Assembly: GCA_027559495.1 (NCBI GenBank)
Contig: JAMXSV010000005.1
Span: 682,001 to 746,000 of the forward strand
Reading direction: 5' to 3'
DNA length: 64,000 bases
Origin: Aurifilum marmelostoma
Taxonomy: Eukaryota; Ascomycota; Sordariomycetes; Diaporthales; Cryphonectriaceae
Numbering within the stretch: position 1 is the first letter of the stretch; each line of letters opens with the position of its first letter. Both the position numbers and the translations under genes were made by a program. Under the pieces are notes generated by a model, which saw nothing but the letters and a program-made list of their open reading frames with translations, was not told the origin of the DNA and searched no databases. Shown here in pieces: positions 1 through 11,962 of this stretch.

Positions 1-873
1 TCTGAAGGATCGGAAGCGTCTTGATCGAATCCATCATGTTCTGGACCCACGCGGTATAACTGTTGTGTTCAAGCAGGCCCAGTGGCTCACCAAAGCTAAG
101 CTCAGCCGTGATGTCAAAAGTCGTCAGATGAAACATTTTCGCGATATTGATCGGCTGAGATTGGCTTTCGTAAAGCTTGGACATGAGCAGGTCATTGTAC
201 CTCCGGAGTAAAGGCTCCTGCTGTTTCAAGGCGCGAACCGAGAAGCCTGGCGAGAAGATACGGCGCACACGAGTGTGATCAGCCGTGCCTACTACCATGA
301 TGCTCGGCCATGCTGCAGTACAAGGCTTCGGTCAGTATCTCGTTCTCAAGCTGTCAAGGGAGATCTTGGAGGCGTGTTAACCACATACTGCCAGATTTTC
401 CGTTTTCGGACTCGAGACTGAAGTTTGTGATTAGCACACGAGTGCAACCCAAAGAGATAAATAGCCATCAAAGGTGAAGGATGAAGGAGGATATTGAAAG
501 ACGGCAGGGTCAAATCATGTTCAGATATCACATACTGGAAACCAGGAGCCTTGAGATTCTCTGCTCTGCCCTTCTGGTACCCATAGATGTCCTTCCAAGC
601 TTGGGCATCTATGTAGCTGACCTCAGATGGACTCACCCTAACTACACTGCCATATTTGTTGTGCAATCTGTGCATGAAGTAGATCTCATCCCCTGTTAGG
701 CTAGCAATCCAGTATGGAATTCGTGTGAATCTACCCCAGACAGGCCCAGGCAAGCGGGAAAGGGGATGGAAGAAGGCATTGTATACAATGCTCCATCCGA
801 GGTATAATCCCACGATGATGAGAAATACCAAAGAGAGTGAGACGTTTCTGCCAAAAACGTATTCGTAGTCCAT
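1..873 (-). CDS. Cytochrome P450, N-terminal part (runs off left edge)
   Basis: Probable ER-anchored monooxygenase of the fungal CYP group related to trichothecene-type hydroxylases; substrate unknown. The start chosen at 873 gives a short luminal tail, one strong membrane segment (about residues 10-32) and then the P450 hinge HPLSRLPGP. Further on come a C-helix region ending ADHTRVRR and the F/G region. My exon model is 873-536, a 29-nt micro-exon 417-389, and 312 to the left edge. All three junctions are GT..AG and keep phase, giving FQHLESENGKSGTWPSIM across them. The heme-binding Cys region lies outside the window, so completeness and activity cannot be judged. An in-frame upstream ATG at 963 would add 30 residues before the anchor and seems less likely. 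Family assignment is firm; subfamily is a guess. Confidence 0.87.
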
Positions 874-963
874 TTTGGAGAGGTCCGGTAACCATGATAC
901 AAGAGTACCAAATTCGCTATAATAAATGGTTTGACTTGAGCGATCAAGGCGACTTAAATACAT

Positions 964-2740
964 TTAGCTGGGGGACCGGAATATTCGAAAAGATCGGCAT
1001 TAGTCTGGTGTCCTGGAGCCACCTCCTTCACTTGGGAAGCCCGCGGTGGTGTCATAACACTGCTGATCCAAGAAGATATGCAGTGCTACCCAAGGGAAAA
1101 GCAATTCGTAAGCCACTTTCATCACCGCGCCTTTCTATGGGTTCCCACACCACACGATTAGCAAGCCATCCTCCCTAGCAAGCGTGCTGACATGCGTAGA
1201 CTATTCGTTGAACTAGGTATCCCATTGGCCTTCTAATCAGAAGCAACAACTCGTCACATTCAGCACATCCTGAAATTACCCCCTCAAGCGTAGCTTCTTT
1301 GATGTGATACGAAAAATCAGGATTTTCTTTTTCCCTGAGGCAAGCAAGGGTTGTACAAAAGCCAATGGCACACGCACTATGCAGTAGATTGTCGGGCTAA
1401 AGGCAACAGTCCTGCTTAACTTGAGTAGGATGGGTGCCTTCAGCGTTTGGACGCATGCCTGGCACCAGATCCACAGAGACTGGAAGATTGTAGGAGAGGA
1501 GGCATTGGACCGCGCCGCAGGCCACAGAAGTATACATGGTTGTTTGCGGAGATGACAACCTACTACTTGTGCTGGTATAGCCCGAGTAATACTCAACGGC
1601 GTGTTTTCTGGACTTACATGATCACAAAATATGAATGTTTTTCAGTATACGCATTTTCTGTCTAAATTCTCCTTGGAATTTCTCAGCTTGGTTCGTAAAT
1701 CGCTGAACAGACAATCGAACCACATAACAAACACATGTTCCCCCCAAAACCTAAGCATCTGACGAGGCGGCAAAATATACACTGTTTATCTCCCGTCCAA
1801 GACGCCAAGGTGGCTGTTCTGATCAATGACGAGCGACAAACACGGATGCGCTCTAGAGTTCTGCCGAATCAAGCCAAGCCATGGTGATGGTCTACGTTAG
1901 TAAAATACCAGACACCTGCATGAGCTGTTCGTGGTCCGGTTTTTCTAGAGAAGGGAACCAGTGGATATCAAGTTTGCGCTCTCAGCGAGGACATCCCTTG
2001 AGAGATGACATGCCAACATCACCCTTGCCAAGCCGTCTTTCATAAATTATTACCACATGTTGCAGTGTCTACAAAAGATTCAGCAAACGACGCGTCGTGG
2101 TATCAGGTCGCGATGGCGGTGGTCCTGACATTACAGCGCCAAGTCGTAATTAATTAAAAGGCGCAGGGTAGAAAGTGAGTCAGATTAATATGAAAGTACT
2201 GCTCAGCCGTTGCTTGGAAACAGACTTAAGGAAGCAGGGCAGCAAACAGGTCAGGATGTGTGGTGGGCCTCTATGTGTTACTGCACAGACTTTTGACCCT
2301 TGGTGTAGCCAACAGACGGCACGATCGCTCGGCAAAAGCCCTCCCTCACGTCGTGAAATAAGAAATTCCCTTTTTCCACTGCAGGAACACTTCCACTACA
2401 CGGTCCGTCCCCTGTGTAGCGTGGCGCTAGCAGATCACGACTATGTGGTTTACGCGTGATTGGAGGCAGGAGGGCGTGGTCTTTGTGCTAGGTTTTCATG
2501 TTTGGCCAAGTGTACGTACTCTCTTACATGTGGTGTTAAATACACCTTTCCCTGACCTGCTCTGCTCGAAAGTCCTTCTCTTGTTTTTGCCCCTCCAGAA
2601 CAGCCTGAATGTGGATCTTTGGTCCTGAAAACGCAGACAGTATCTGTATTTACATCACGAGGCTGACGTGCCGACGCATTTCGACATCCCTCCCACTCCT
2701 TTGCCCCAGCTTCTCAACATCTTCTTCTACATAAGGCTTC
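964..2740. other. Intergenic stretch without a supported gene
   Basis: About 1.8 kb between the divergent P450 and sedolisin genes. It should hold both promoters. Only short, mutually overlapping open frames occur, none with a recognisable domain or credible splice partners. I see no tRNA, transposon end or notable repeat. Confidence 0.6.
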
Positions 2741-4677
2741 ATGATGCGCTCTCTCAGTCTCCTGCTCACGGCGGCGGTCGTTGTATCGGCACGAGTCTAC
2801 GACAGACTGCACGCGGTACCTGCAGGTTGGAAGAAGAGCGCCACGGCCCTGGCAACAGACAAGCTCTCTCTCAAGATCGGCCTCAAGCAGCAGCATTCAG
2901 CCGCTTTGGAACAGGTAGTGCTGGCCATATCAAGCCCAGATCATCCTGATTACGGCAGGCATGTGTCGCGGGAGGAGCTTCGCTCCTACGTTGCCCCCAG
3001 CCTAGAGGCTATTCAGGAGGTGACATCCTGGCTCGCCGAGTATGAGGGAATCGAATCCTCAATCGACAACGACTGGATCACCATCAGAACTGACGTCTCC
3101 ACAGCCAACTCTCTTCTGGATGCCGACTTCAACTGGTACGAGCACTTGGAAGGGGGTGGCTTGAGGCTTCGGACACTGTCCTATTCCGTCCCTGACCTGG
3201 TGGCACCTCATGTGGATCTGGTCCAACCCACAACCAGATTTGGACACCTGGGTTTCCGGCGGTCTACCATCTTCGAGACGGAGGTGCTAGAAGAAGAGCA
3301 GAGCACCAAGGCGCACTCGGCCGACCATGGGGCCACGTCGGCGGCGGCTGAGGCTGGGTCCTGCAATACCACCGTCACACCTGCCTGTCTCAGGGCGCAG
3401 TACAACATCAATTACACCGCAGACGCCAACTGCGGGAATTTGATTGGATTTGCTTCGTTCCTGGAACAGTCTGCTCGCTACGCAGACCTTGCCGAGTTTG
3501 AGAGGACACAAGTGCCCGAAGCCGTCGGGCAAAACTTCACGGTGGTGACAATCAATGGCGCTACGAACGACCAGGTCAGCAACCTGGACTCTGGTAAGTC
3601 TCTCTCACTTGAAATTGCGGTGCATCCTTGATCTTGGGGTGAGAGATCACAGTCACTGACTCCTTTTGCAGGCGAGGCGAACCTGGACGTGCAATACGTG
3701 TTGGGCATTAGCCATCCGATCCCGATCGTAGAGTATCTCACCGGTGGCAGAGGGTAAGTCTGTGAAGCAGAAGGGGTACCCGGAGATTATGTACGGATAC
3801 TTGTGCTGATATTCCTGCCTTGTCCAGACCTCTCATACCATCACTCAGGAATAACTATCCCAACAGCAATGAGCCGTATCTCGAGTTCCTCACCTACATG
3901 CTGAACCTATCAGACGCGGACCTGCCACAGACCCTGACCACCTCATACGGCGAAGAAGAACAGTCTGTGCCGCGTGAGTACGCCTTAAAAGTCTGCAATA
4001 TGTTCATGCAGCTTGGCGCCCGCGGCGTGTCTGTCCTTTTCTCGTCTGGTGATTCTGGACCCGGGTCAATCTGCAAGAGCAACACTGACAACACGACCAC
4101 CATGTTCCAGACTAACTTTCCGGCAGGATGTCCGTACGTCACGTCTGTGGGGGGCACCACGGGCTCTGCTCCAGAGCTCGCGGCTCCCTTCTCTGGCGGA
4201 GGCTTCTCCATGTACCACAGGCGGCCAGAGTGGCAGGATGCCGCTGTCTCAAGGTACCTTGACTCCATAGGGGACACGTACGCGGGTCTGTACAACGAGA
4301 CCGGCCGCGCCATTCCGGACATAGCAGCACAGAGCCAGCTGTTTGTCATAATGAACGGCGGCGGTACTGATTTGCTCAGCGGAACCTCGGCAGCAAGCCC
4401 GACGTTTGCTGGCGTCGTGGCCCTGTTGAACGCTGCGAGGAGGGCGCAGGGCAAACCCGGCCTGGGCTTCCTGAACCCGTTTCTGTACAGGAATGCTGCC
4501 GCACTGACAGACATCACGATGGGCTACTCGACTGGCTGCAAAGGAGGGGGGGCCGGACTGCCACCGACGGGGGCACGGTGGAACTGCACACATGGCTGGG
4601 ATCCTGTGACAGGGCTGGGGACACCAAAATTTGATGCTCTGCTGGAAGCCGCAGCTCCTGGAACTCCTAACCAATAG
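2741..4677 (+). CDS. Secreted sedolisin (S53) / tripeptidyl-peptidase-like serine protease
   Basis: Acid serine-carboxyl peptidase, made as a pre-pro-enzyme and secreted; it should trim tripeptides or cut internally in protein feeding at low pH. Exons 2741-3593, 3672-3753 and 3828-4677 encode 594 residues. There is a signal peptide (about 1-17) and a pro-kumamolisin domain (about 30-180). The linker is low-complexity and acidic. The catalytic domain shows all S53 landmarks: the E-x-x-x-D pair at E286 and D290 in GEANLDVQY, oxyanion Asp 387 in SSGDSGPG, and nucleophile Ser 499 in SGTSAAS. The C-terminal calcium-site region ends GWDPVTGLGTPKFD. Both introns are canonical and in phase. It converges on the next gene with about 180 bp between stops. 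Two ATGs stand in tandem at the start. I see no defect, so it is likely active. Confidence 0.95.
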
Positions 4678-4854
4678 TTTTCTTCTCGTGCTTGTTTTCT
4701 TCCATCCTGTCGATCAGTACAGTGGTGGGGAAAGACGCTCCTTGAGAGCACATCGTCAGGAGTACCGGGAATGATTATCGAATTAATAATAACTCGTATC
4801 CTAGAACATTCTTGGGAGATAGTAATGTGGTACCTGTGCCATATTATTGTGAAG

Positions 4855-5940
4855 TCAGAGACTTTCCATCCCAGCAGCCTCTTGTATCAACCTCTGGGTG
4901 CTGTCTCTCGCCTTCTCAGCGAAGCCCATCAGGTCATCGCCATACTTTTTCTCAAATTCCCCATCAAACACCTCAACGCTTAGCCATCCTCTGAATCCAG
5001 TCTCGAGCACTGCCCGTGTGAAATCTGCAATGGGCAGATACCCGCCATCGTACGGCAGCGGCCTGTAGTCGTGGCTCCACCTACCCCTCGGCCTGAGACC
5101 ACTTTCATCGTTCGGTTCCGGATGTGGTGCGAGAGGTGGTTGTACCTTGTAGGCGTCGCTGATCTGCAGGAAAAAGATTTTCTCTGGAGGTACCTCCTTG
5201 ACCAAGTCACGCAGGCTGTCGAGCCAGTTCGCAGTCAGCGCGTCCTTGGTGAGGCCCTCGCGCTCAACAAGTCCGGAGGACGTTGTCGGATCCGCCCACT
5301 CCCCGCCGGCAGACTGGAATGTGTCCAGGCACAGGCCGATGTTGGGACGTGCAGTCAGCTGCACAATGTCCCACACGTCGCGCCACCCGGGCGCATGAGT
5401 TGCCCAGCACCAGTTCTCGTAGGCAATCTTGAAGGCCGGGTCCTCCGAGGCCAGTAGATCGGCGAGGATTGCGAGGTCCGCCGCGAGGGCCTCTTTTGAG
5501 GAGGAAATCTTATCTGTGGGCGTGTCCGTTGACCCGACCTGCAACATGTTCGTCCCAGATGCTTTCATGATCGAAGCCCAACCCTTGGCCCTTTTCAAGA
5601 CGTCATCGCGAGCACTGGGGTCCTTCCAGCCCTCGTAGTTGGCAAAGGGCTGCAGCACGAGGACCTCAAGCCCGTGGGTGGTGCACAGGTGGCGCACATG
5701 CTCGGCGGCTCGGCACAGCGTTGGCCAGTCGTCGTCTTGGATCTCGCCGGCGGGGAGCTGCCCGAGGGATTGCAGCTCATGGGCGTGGGCGAGCAGGTCG
5801 GGGAAAGAGAGCTCAATGCCCTTGAAGCCGCTCTGGGAGATGGCTTCCAACTTTTGGTGGAGGGTGTGGCGGGGAAGGCCGATGGAGCAGGAGGCGAGAG
5901 ACAAGGGAATGCCAGAGGCGGTCACTTGGAGGGGAGGCAT
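4855..5940 (-). CDS. Sugar-phosphate isomerase-like TIM barrel; probable 3-dehydroshikimate dehydratase
   Basis: Single-exon 361-residue protein, the usual length for the fungal quinate-pathway dehydratases (QA-4/QutC), which convert 3-dehydroshikimate to protocatechuate using a divalent metal. The xylose-isomerase-like barrel is visible in order: SGFKGIELSFPDLL near the N terminus, VLQPFANYEG, the metal-ligand strands IAYENWCW and GLCLDTFQ, then FFLQISDAYKV and WLSVEVFDGEF at the end. No other quinate-pathway gene lies nearby, so a stand-alone role in aromatic catabolism or another isomerase/epimerase reaction is possible. No signal peptide, so cytosolic. The fold is firm; the reaction is inferred from family resemblance. 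Confidence 0.8.
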   Translation of the reverse strand: MPPLQVTASGIPLSLASCSIGLPRHTLHQKLEAISQSGFKGIELSFPDLLAHAHELQSLGQLPAGEIQDDDWPTLCRAAEHVRHLCTTHGLEVLVLQPFANYEGWKDPSARDDVLKRAKGWASIMKASGTNMLQVGSTDTPTDKISSSKEALAADLAILADLLASEDPAFKIAYENWCWATHAPGWRDVWDIVQLTARPNIGLCLDTFQSAGGEWADPTTSSGLVEREGLTKDALTANWLDSLRDLVKEVPPEKIFFLQISDAYKVQPPLAPHPEPNDESGLRPRGRWSHDYRPLPYDGGYLPIADFTRAVLETGFRGWLSVEVFDGEFEKKYGDDLMGFAEKARDSTQRLIQEAAGMESL

Positions 5941-6950
5941 TTTGGACGCGACTGTTGGTTTTGTTTCTACCTGTCTCTAACACTCTGCTGGATCAAGGTC
6001 AGAAAACTGTGTGCGTGTGCGTGCGTGTGTATGTAGGCACGGCATTCACTTACACGCTCTTCAGGGCAACATGTAATTACAGCATCAACAATGACAACAT
6101 CTGTTGCATCATATGTGTGCGCTCAATGGTACGTACCCTCAACGATCCCCGCTGGTGTCGTCAAACAGAAGCAATTATGACTTGTCAGGGAAGCCTTTAC
6201 TGTTACATAGTAACATGCACCCGCAACAATACAAGCAAGCGGCCCAGCGGTAGCAACTTCCCTCCCTCGCTCGAGTGGTCATCATACATGATGTCACACA
6301 CCAACAGGGCCCCCACACAAGGACCGCCCATCGAACCTGCCCCTTCCAGAACAAGCCGCCAGAACAAGCCGCCACGTCAAGGGGCTTCGAGCTGGGTGGT
6401 CCTTTGTGAAACCTGATTCGCCCTGTCGGTTCGCGAAAAGGCAGCTGAATGGCTGGCGATTTTCTCGAGAAATTGACATCATTGGTTATGGGTGACACCT
6501 GGCAGTAGCAGTAGCAGATGAGCGAAATCCAAAATCAGAAAACAAGTTGAGAGCTAGAGACCATGCAAGAGGAAGTAGGAAAGAGAAAGAAAGAAAGAAA
6601 AGAAGAAGGGAAGGGAAGAAAGAAAAAAAAACAAACAAAAAATCTTCTTGTTTGTGTACAGTAATGGCTCGCTGTTAGTGTGACAGCCAGTTTGACGACA
6701 TGCCGTCTGAAATATTTGGAGACGACAATATTAATAAGAGGCCGACCGGATCTCAGACTGGACACGCGCAAGCAGTGATTCTTCCGCACTCGAGACGGCT
6801 AAAGTCCAGTAGTCTCAACAGCTCAAACTATTCGGCTCTTGACTTCCACTATAGCGTGCTCCCCCTCACTGTCGACCTGAAGAAGAAGAAGCAGCAGCAG
6901 CAGCAGCGACAGCAGCAGCAATCCGAGAAACCTGTCAAGACGTAGCCAAG
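5941..6950. repeat. Intergenic with purine-rich and CAG/AAG microsatellite tracts
   Basis: Promoter region shared by the TIM-barrel gene and the 6PGDH-like gene. It holds a GT-rich tract near 6008-6032, a long AAAG/GAAG purine tract at about 6565-6645, and an AAG run turning into CAG repeats at about 6880-6922. The last sits in the presumed 5' UTR directly before the start codon at 6951. No gene is supported here. Confidence 0.6.
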
Positions 6951-8575
6951 ATGGACGTCAAACAGGTCAGTGTGTATTCACCTTTTCCTGACCATTTATA
7001 GCCCTTCCCGGTTAGCTGACATAGCGTTTGACTTTCTAGTTGGGACTGATCGGTGCGGGAAACATGGGCGGCATGATGGCTCTTCTGTTTGCCGAGTATG
7101 ACATTGAAGTGTACATATTTGATCCAGCCACAGAAAATGTCAACCGCGTTATCGACCAGGCGAAAAAGGCAGGGCTTGGCAACAAAATCTTCCACCAAAA
7201 AGACTACGAGTCTTTGTGCAGAGCTCTGCCCTCCAACGGACCCAAGGTATTCGTGCTGAGTGTGCCCCATGGCTCGGTGGGAGACAAGACCGTCGATGGC
7301 CTGGAGCCGTTCCTCAGCAAGGGAGACGTGATAATGGACGCGTCCAATGAGCGTTGGACACACACTGAGCGTCGTCAGGAACGCCTGAGGCCAAAGGGCG
7401 TACACTTCATCGGTATGGGCGTCTCTGGCGGATACCAGGCAGCACGACACGGCCCTTCAATCTCGCCTGGCGGCAGCACGCAGGAGGCGCTTGACGTGGC
7501 TTGGCCGTTCCTGACCATGATTGCGGCCAAAGATCACCAAGGTCGCCCGTGCACAGCTAAACTAGGCGTTGGCGGGTGCGGCCACTACGTTAAGATGATC
7601 CACAACGGCATCGAACATGGCATGATGACTGTCCTCTGCGAGGTATGGGGCATTATGACCAAAGGCCTAGGATGGTCGCTCGAGGAGGTCGGAGACGTCT
7701 TTGAGCGATGGAATACCGACAAAGACAGCCCTTTGCGGTCCAATTTCCTGATCGAGATCGGTGCTGAAATATGCCGGAGGAAGGATCCAGAGGACGAGAC
7801 CAGGTATATACTCTCCAGTATCCGCGACAAGGTCGTCCAGGACGTGTGCGAAGAGGAGGGCACAGGAACCTGGACAGTGGGTGAGGCTGCAAGATTGCAC
7901 GTAGCCGCACCCACTATCGCCGTGTCGCACATGATCCGCGTGCAGTCTGCTTATGCGTCAAAACGCGAGGCAGCCGCCAGAGCCTTTCAGCACGATGCTG
8001 GCACCACTGCCGAACCGCAGGCCTGTAAGCCGGAGACGAAGACGGTCGAGGGCAAGGCCAAGGCGGCCCGTGAGCTTCGAGACGCGACATATGCGTGCTT
8101 CCTTCTGTGCTTTGTCCAGGGGATGCACATCATTGCGGCAGCTGACGCAGAGCACGAGTGGAAGCTGAATTACGCCGACATCATGCAGCTGTGGCGGGGT
8201 GGGTGTATAATCCAGTCGGACGGCATAGTGGACATGCTCGATGAGGTTCTTAAATCGGGAGGGGTGGACAAGAACAACCTTCTCGCCCACCCGACGATCG
8301 CGAAGGAGCTGGGCACCACGATGGCCTCGCTGAAGGAGCTCGTGATCAAGTCGCTTACAACGGACTCGTATGTGCCTGCGCTGAGCGCGAGCCTGGAGTA
8401 TCTCAAGTACTCCATATCGACAGATCTTCCCACCAGCTTTCAGGAGGCGGAGCTGGACTTCTTTGGGCATCACATGTACGATCTGAAGAGCGAGAGTGCT
8501 GGTGAGCCGGTCATGGGCAAACACCACTTCGAATGGAGACCTGCGAGGGGGATTCGAGATGAGGAGCAGAAATAG
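6951..8575 (+). CDS. 6-phosphogluconate dehydrogenase family protein (divergent paralogue)
   Basis: NADP-dependent oxidative decarboxylase family of the pentose-phosphate pathway. A 15-nt first exon (6951-6965, MDVKQ) is joined over an intron at 6966-7039 to one long exon; 516 residues in all. The N-terminal Rossmann motif is GLIGAGNMGG. The family substrate loop follows as GMGVSGGYQAARHGPS, then the catalytic helix HYVKMIHNGIEHG with the Lys and Glu of 6PGDH, and GTWTVGEAARLHVAAPT. The C-terminal all-helical domain contains NYADIMQLWRGGCIIQSD, matching the 6PGDH signature. An Ala/Glu/Lys-rich insertion at roughly residues 310-350 and overall divergence suggest a paralogue rather than the housekeeping enzyme. 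It is probably cytosolic. Confidence 0.85.
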
Positions 8576-9187
8576 TAGAGTCAGTGAGCTGTTCATGCAC
8601 AGATGAGGGATCACTAGGACGGAAGGACAGAATATCCGCCACATGAGGCATGGCTTATTATCGTCAAATCATCAGAGAGTTGGGTGATATCGCAGTGTTC
8701 GATTCTAGCTTTAGTAACTCTTATGCATTCATAGTAGATTAAGTGAACACAGTTCCTATGGGAACACGCTGTAGAATTACGGATGGGGATGCTCAGGTGT
8801 TCGGGGCAGGAAGGCTTCTTTTGTTCCCTTGCGGTATCCCTGCTGGCCTGTTTCACCGAGCCCTGCCCCTGTCTGATGGCGGGAACTACAGTAGCACCCA
8901 TCAGCGGCAGCTAGCCCCTGCTGTGCTGCTCTGCTGCTGCTGGGCAATGTACTGTAGATAGTAAACACCACTAGAAACTAAGCCCGGCAAGTCACGAAAT
9001 TCCGAAATAGTTACCGTCCACGGCCACGCCACGTCACGTCCAGTCCACCTCGTCGACCTCACCAACGTCGATTATTCTTTTGCCCGCCCACCGCTTCCAT
9101 GCAACCGTGATCGGGAACCCGGACCCCTACGTTACACTTTACAGCCATCTGTCGTTTCAATGCGTCCATAGCATCTACTCGTCATAC

Positions 9188-11014
9188 ATGTCCTCTTTCC
9201 CTTTCACGTATGCCGCTGCTCATGGCCTCCTTCGCAATCTGTTGCGACTTCTCGTTCCTTTATCGGTGGCATTGACGGTCTACCTCTACCTCTATCCCTT
9301 CTTCCTAACCTGCGGCTTCCCTCTACCGTCTCCCAGCCCATCACGAGCTACCATTCACGATGGTCACCTCGCTGCCTGGCTGGAGACTGTAAAGCTCCAC
9401 CTCTTCTCTGCAGATTCGCAGCCCACCACGGTCGACACCAGCGCTCACCCCCTCGACGGCCCTTCGTCCGCCTCTCATTTGCGCGTGGCCCCTTTCCGGC
9501 TGCTGGCCCTCGGCGATCCTCAGCTTGAGGGTGACACGTCTATACCCAATGCCTACCGCGACTCCTCCTTTCCGCACCTGCACGACTTCATCTCCCGCCT
9601 CAGCTCTCGCTCCGATGAGTATCCGACCTTTCGGAGGAGCACCAAGCAGGCCTTTCACGACCTCGTTGATTTCTACTTCGATGACATACCGAATACTCTC
9701 GAGAGTATACGCAAGAGAATCGACCTCTTTGGCAATGACTTCTACCTTGCCCACATGTACCGTACCCTGAACTGGTGGGCGGTTCCTACGCACGTGACAG
9801 TGCTGGGAGACCTCCTCGGGAGTCAGTGGATCTCGGACGAAGAATTCGACAGAAGAGGATGGAGATACTGGAACAGGGCCTTCAAGGGAGGTCAGCGCGT
9901 GCCTGATGAGGCTGCTGCTTGGCCGAGCGCAGAGTATTATGTAGTCGCTGGAGCCCTGGGCACGGCCCTGTACAACGAGACGTGGCAGCGGCGCATTCTC
10001 AACGTTGCAGGCAACCATGACATTGGCTACGCTGGTGACCTGACGGTGCACAGGATGAACCGCTTTGAGCGCGCCTTCGGCAAGGCTAATTATGAGCTGC
10101 GCTTCGAAATCCCCCCTTCGGTCCTCTCCCCTGCTGCCGCCAGCACCATCCGCGGTGACGACACCCTAGGTACTTCCCAGGACGGAGCGTCATCCTCTGT
10201 CTCCCATCACGATGACCGCCTCATCCCCGAGCTGCGCATCGTTGTCCTCAACGACATGAATCTCGACACTCCGGCCACATCCTCCGAGCTCCAGGACGAA
10301 ACCTACAAATTTCTCAATGATATCATCAACACAGCCTCCGCCGTCGAGCACAAGGGCCACTTCACCGTCGTCCTGACCCACGTCCCGTTGTACAAGGCCG
10401 AAGGCATCTGTGTTGATCCCCCCTATTTCTCTTTCCACGATGAAGACGGTAGCCTGAAGGAACAGAACCAGCTGAGCGCAGATGCCTCGCGAGGCTTCCT
10501 CCAAGGGATATTTGGACTGAGTGGTGACCCGATGGCGGCGGGCAACGGGCAAGGACGCAGAGGGGTCATCCTCAATGGACACGACCACGAAGGCTGCGAC
10601 ACCTACCACTTTATCAACCAATCTCACGGCGAGAGCCCGACTGACAGGGGGTGGCAGGCCCAGAGGTGGCATGGCGCCACCAGAGAAGGCATTGTGGGGA
10701 ACCCATCAATGCCTGGTGTCCGAGAGATCACAGTACGCAGTATGATGGGCGGCTACGGAGGTAATGCCGGGCTCCTGAGCGCCTGGTTTGATGAGGACAG
10801 CTGGGAGTGGAGATTCCAATATGCCGAGTGTGCGTTGGGAACACAGCATATCTGGTGGGCAGTTCACATTGTCGACCTCATCACAGTAGTGGCCCTGTGT
10901 GTCTATGGGGTCATGTCAGCCCTGCCCAGCAAAAGCAAGAGCCAAGACGGGATCAAAGTGAATGGCCGGGTCGACCACCCTGTAAAGAATGTGAGGGATG
11001 CACAGCACATTTGA
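9188..11014 (+). CDS. TED1: Ted1/Cdc1-type membrane metallophosphoesterase (GPI-anchor remodelling)
   Basis: Calcineurin-like phosphoesterase of the Ted1/Cdc1 group, which removes ethanolamine-phosphate from GPI-anchor mannoses in the ER so that GPI proteins can leave with p24 cargo receptors. Single exon; ATG at 9188 gives 608 residues, longer than yeast Ted1. A first membrane segment spans about residues 19-42. The five metal-site blocks follow in order: LGDPQLEGD (about 108), VLGDLLGSQW, AGNHDIGY, THVPLYK and NGHDHEGC. A second membrane segment lies near the C terminus (WWAVHIVDLITVVALCVYG) with a short basic cytosolic tail. Upstream in-frame codons 9080-9187 lack an ATG. The catalytic set is complete. 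TED1 rather than CDC1 orthology is inferred. Confidence 0.87.
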   Translation: MSSFPFTYAAAHGLLRNLLRLLVPLSVALTVYLYLYPFFLTCGFPLPSPSPSRATIHDGHLAAWLETVKLHLFSADSQPTTVDTSAHPLDGPSSASHLRVAPFRLLALGDPQLEGDTSIPNAYRDSSFPHLHDFISRLSSRSDEYPTFRRSTKQAFHDLVDFYFDDIPNTLESIRKRIDLFGNDFYLAHMYRTLNWWAVPTHVTVLGDLLGSQWISDEEFDRRGWRYWNRAFKGGQRVPDEAAAWPSAEYYVVAGALGTALYNETWQRRILNVAGNHDIGYAGDLTVHRMNRFERAFGKANYELRFEIPPSVLSPAAASTIRGDDTLGTSQDGASSSVSHHDDRLIPELRIVVLNDMNLDTPATSSELQDETYKFLNDIINTASAVEHKGHFTVVLTHVPLYKAEGICVDPPYFSFHDEDGSLKEQNQLSADASRGFLQGIFGLSGDPMAAGNGQGRRGVILNGHDHEGCDTYHFINQSHGESPTDRGWQAQRWHGATREGIVGNPSMPGVREITVRSMMGGYGGNAGLLSAWFDEDSWEWRFQYAECALGTQHIWWAVHIVDLITVVALCVYGVMSALPSKSKSQDGIKVNGRVDHPVKNVRDAQHI

Positions 11015-11962
11015 GACTTGTGTGTAGGTACGTTGCGTCTTAGATACCCTGGCATTACCAGCCATCGACCAATAATACACCTTCTATAACTTCCAAAGTT
11101 GTGGCATCACTGATAGAAGTTCTGGGTAAACTGGATAAGAGAACCGACTCTGTAGCTGAAGGTCACCCCTGATCATGCTTTACATGCTGAGCGTCTCGGC
11201 CCTCCTTCAGCTCGTCAAGCATGCGCCCTCATCCGGATACTCCCGTGACGCTATCTAAAATCTTAAAACACAAGCGCAAAATCAGTCGTCTTGCTGGGGC
11301 AGAAACCAAAGGAGGGGCTTGTTGAACACCACAGCCTATCTAGGTCTTCCTTTGCGAATACACAGACCGTTCGTGGGGTGCCAGCTGTCTTGCCGCTCAG
11401 TCATGCTTATATATTTGAAGCGCATATGAAATTTGAGTCTTTCTGATCTCTGGGACACGGCTTTGCGTTGCACGACATCGGCGCAAAACCCGTGCGGGTG
11501 CCCTACAGTGCTCGGTCGTCCCAACCACGAAACAGCTCCGGAGTCATCCCAAGAGTTCACATCGCGGGTCTTGGCAAGCCGACACCAGCTTTGTTTCGCT
11601 CGGGCTTTGTCTGGTAGACTGCGAATCGTATCTTTTCCCATTACCTCATCGCTTGAAATGACAAACTGGACTGAGGAAAGGGTGCATGCCAGATGAATTG
11701 GGTTCCGAGAGGCTTGTGAGTATTCGGCATGGCAATTTGCTAGGTATTAATATGAACAACAAGATTCCTTTCTACTGACGGCTGAAGAATGCTCCCCTCT
11801 CTTCTTCGTTCGCCAGTTGATTGTATATAGTGAAAGCTGGACTTGACCATATTGTGTTTTTTTCTTCTTCTTCCTCTCCTCCCTTATTTGCCTTCGACAT
11901 CACCACATGAGCAGTGCTCTCTCTCTCCCTGTCTCTCTCTCTTGACCAACCCAACCCTCACT
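11015..11962. other. Intergenic between Ted1-like and repeat-protein genes
   Basis: About 950 bp without a supported coding region. The last 120 bp is strongly pyrimidine-rich (TTCTTCTTCC and CTCTCTCTC tracts, 11858-11942), typical of the leader of a highly expressed fungal gene. Confidence 0.55.
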
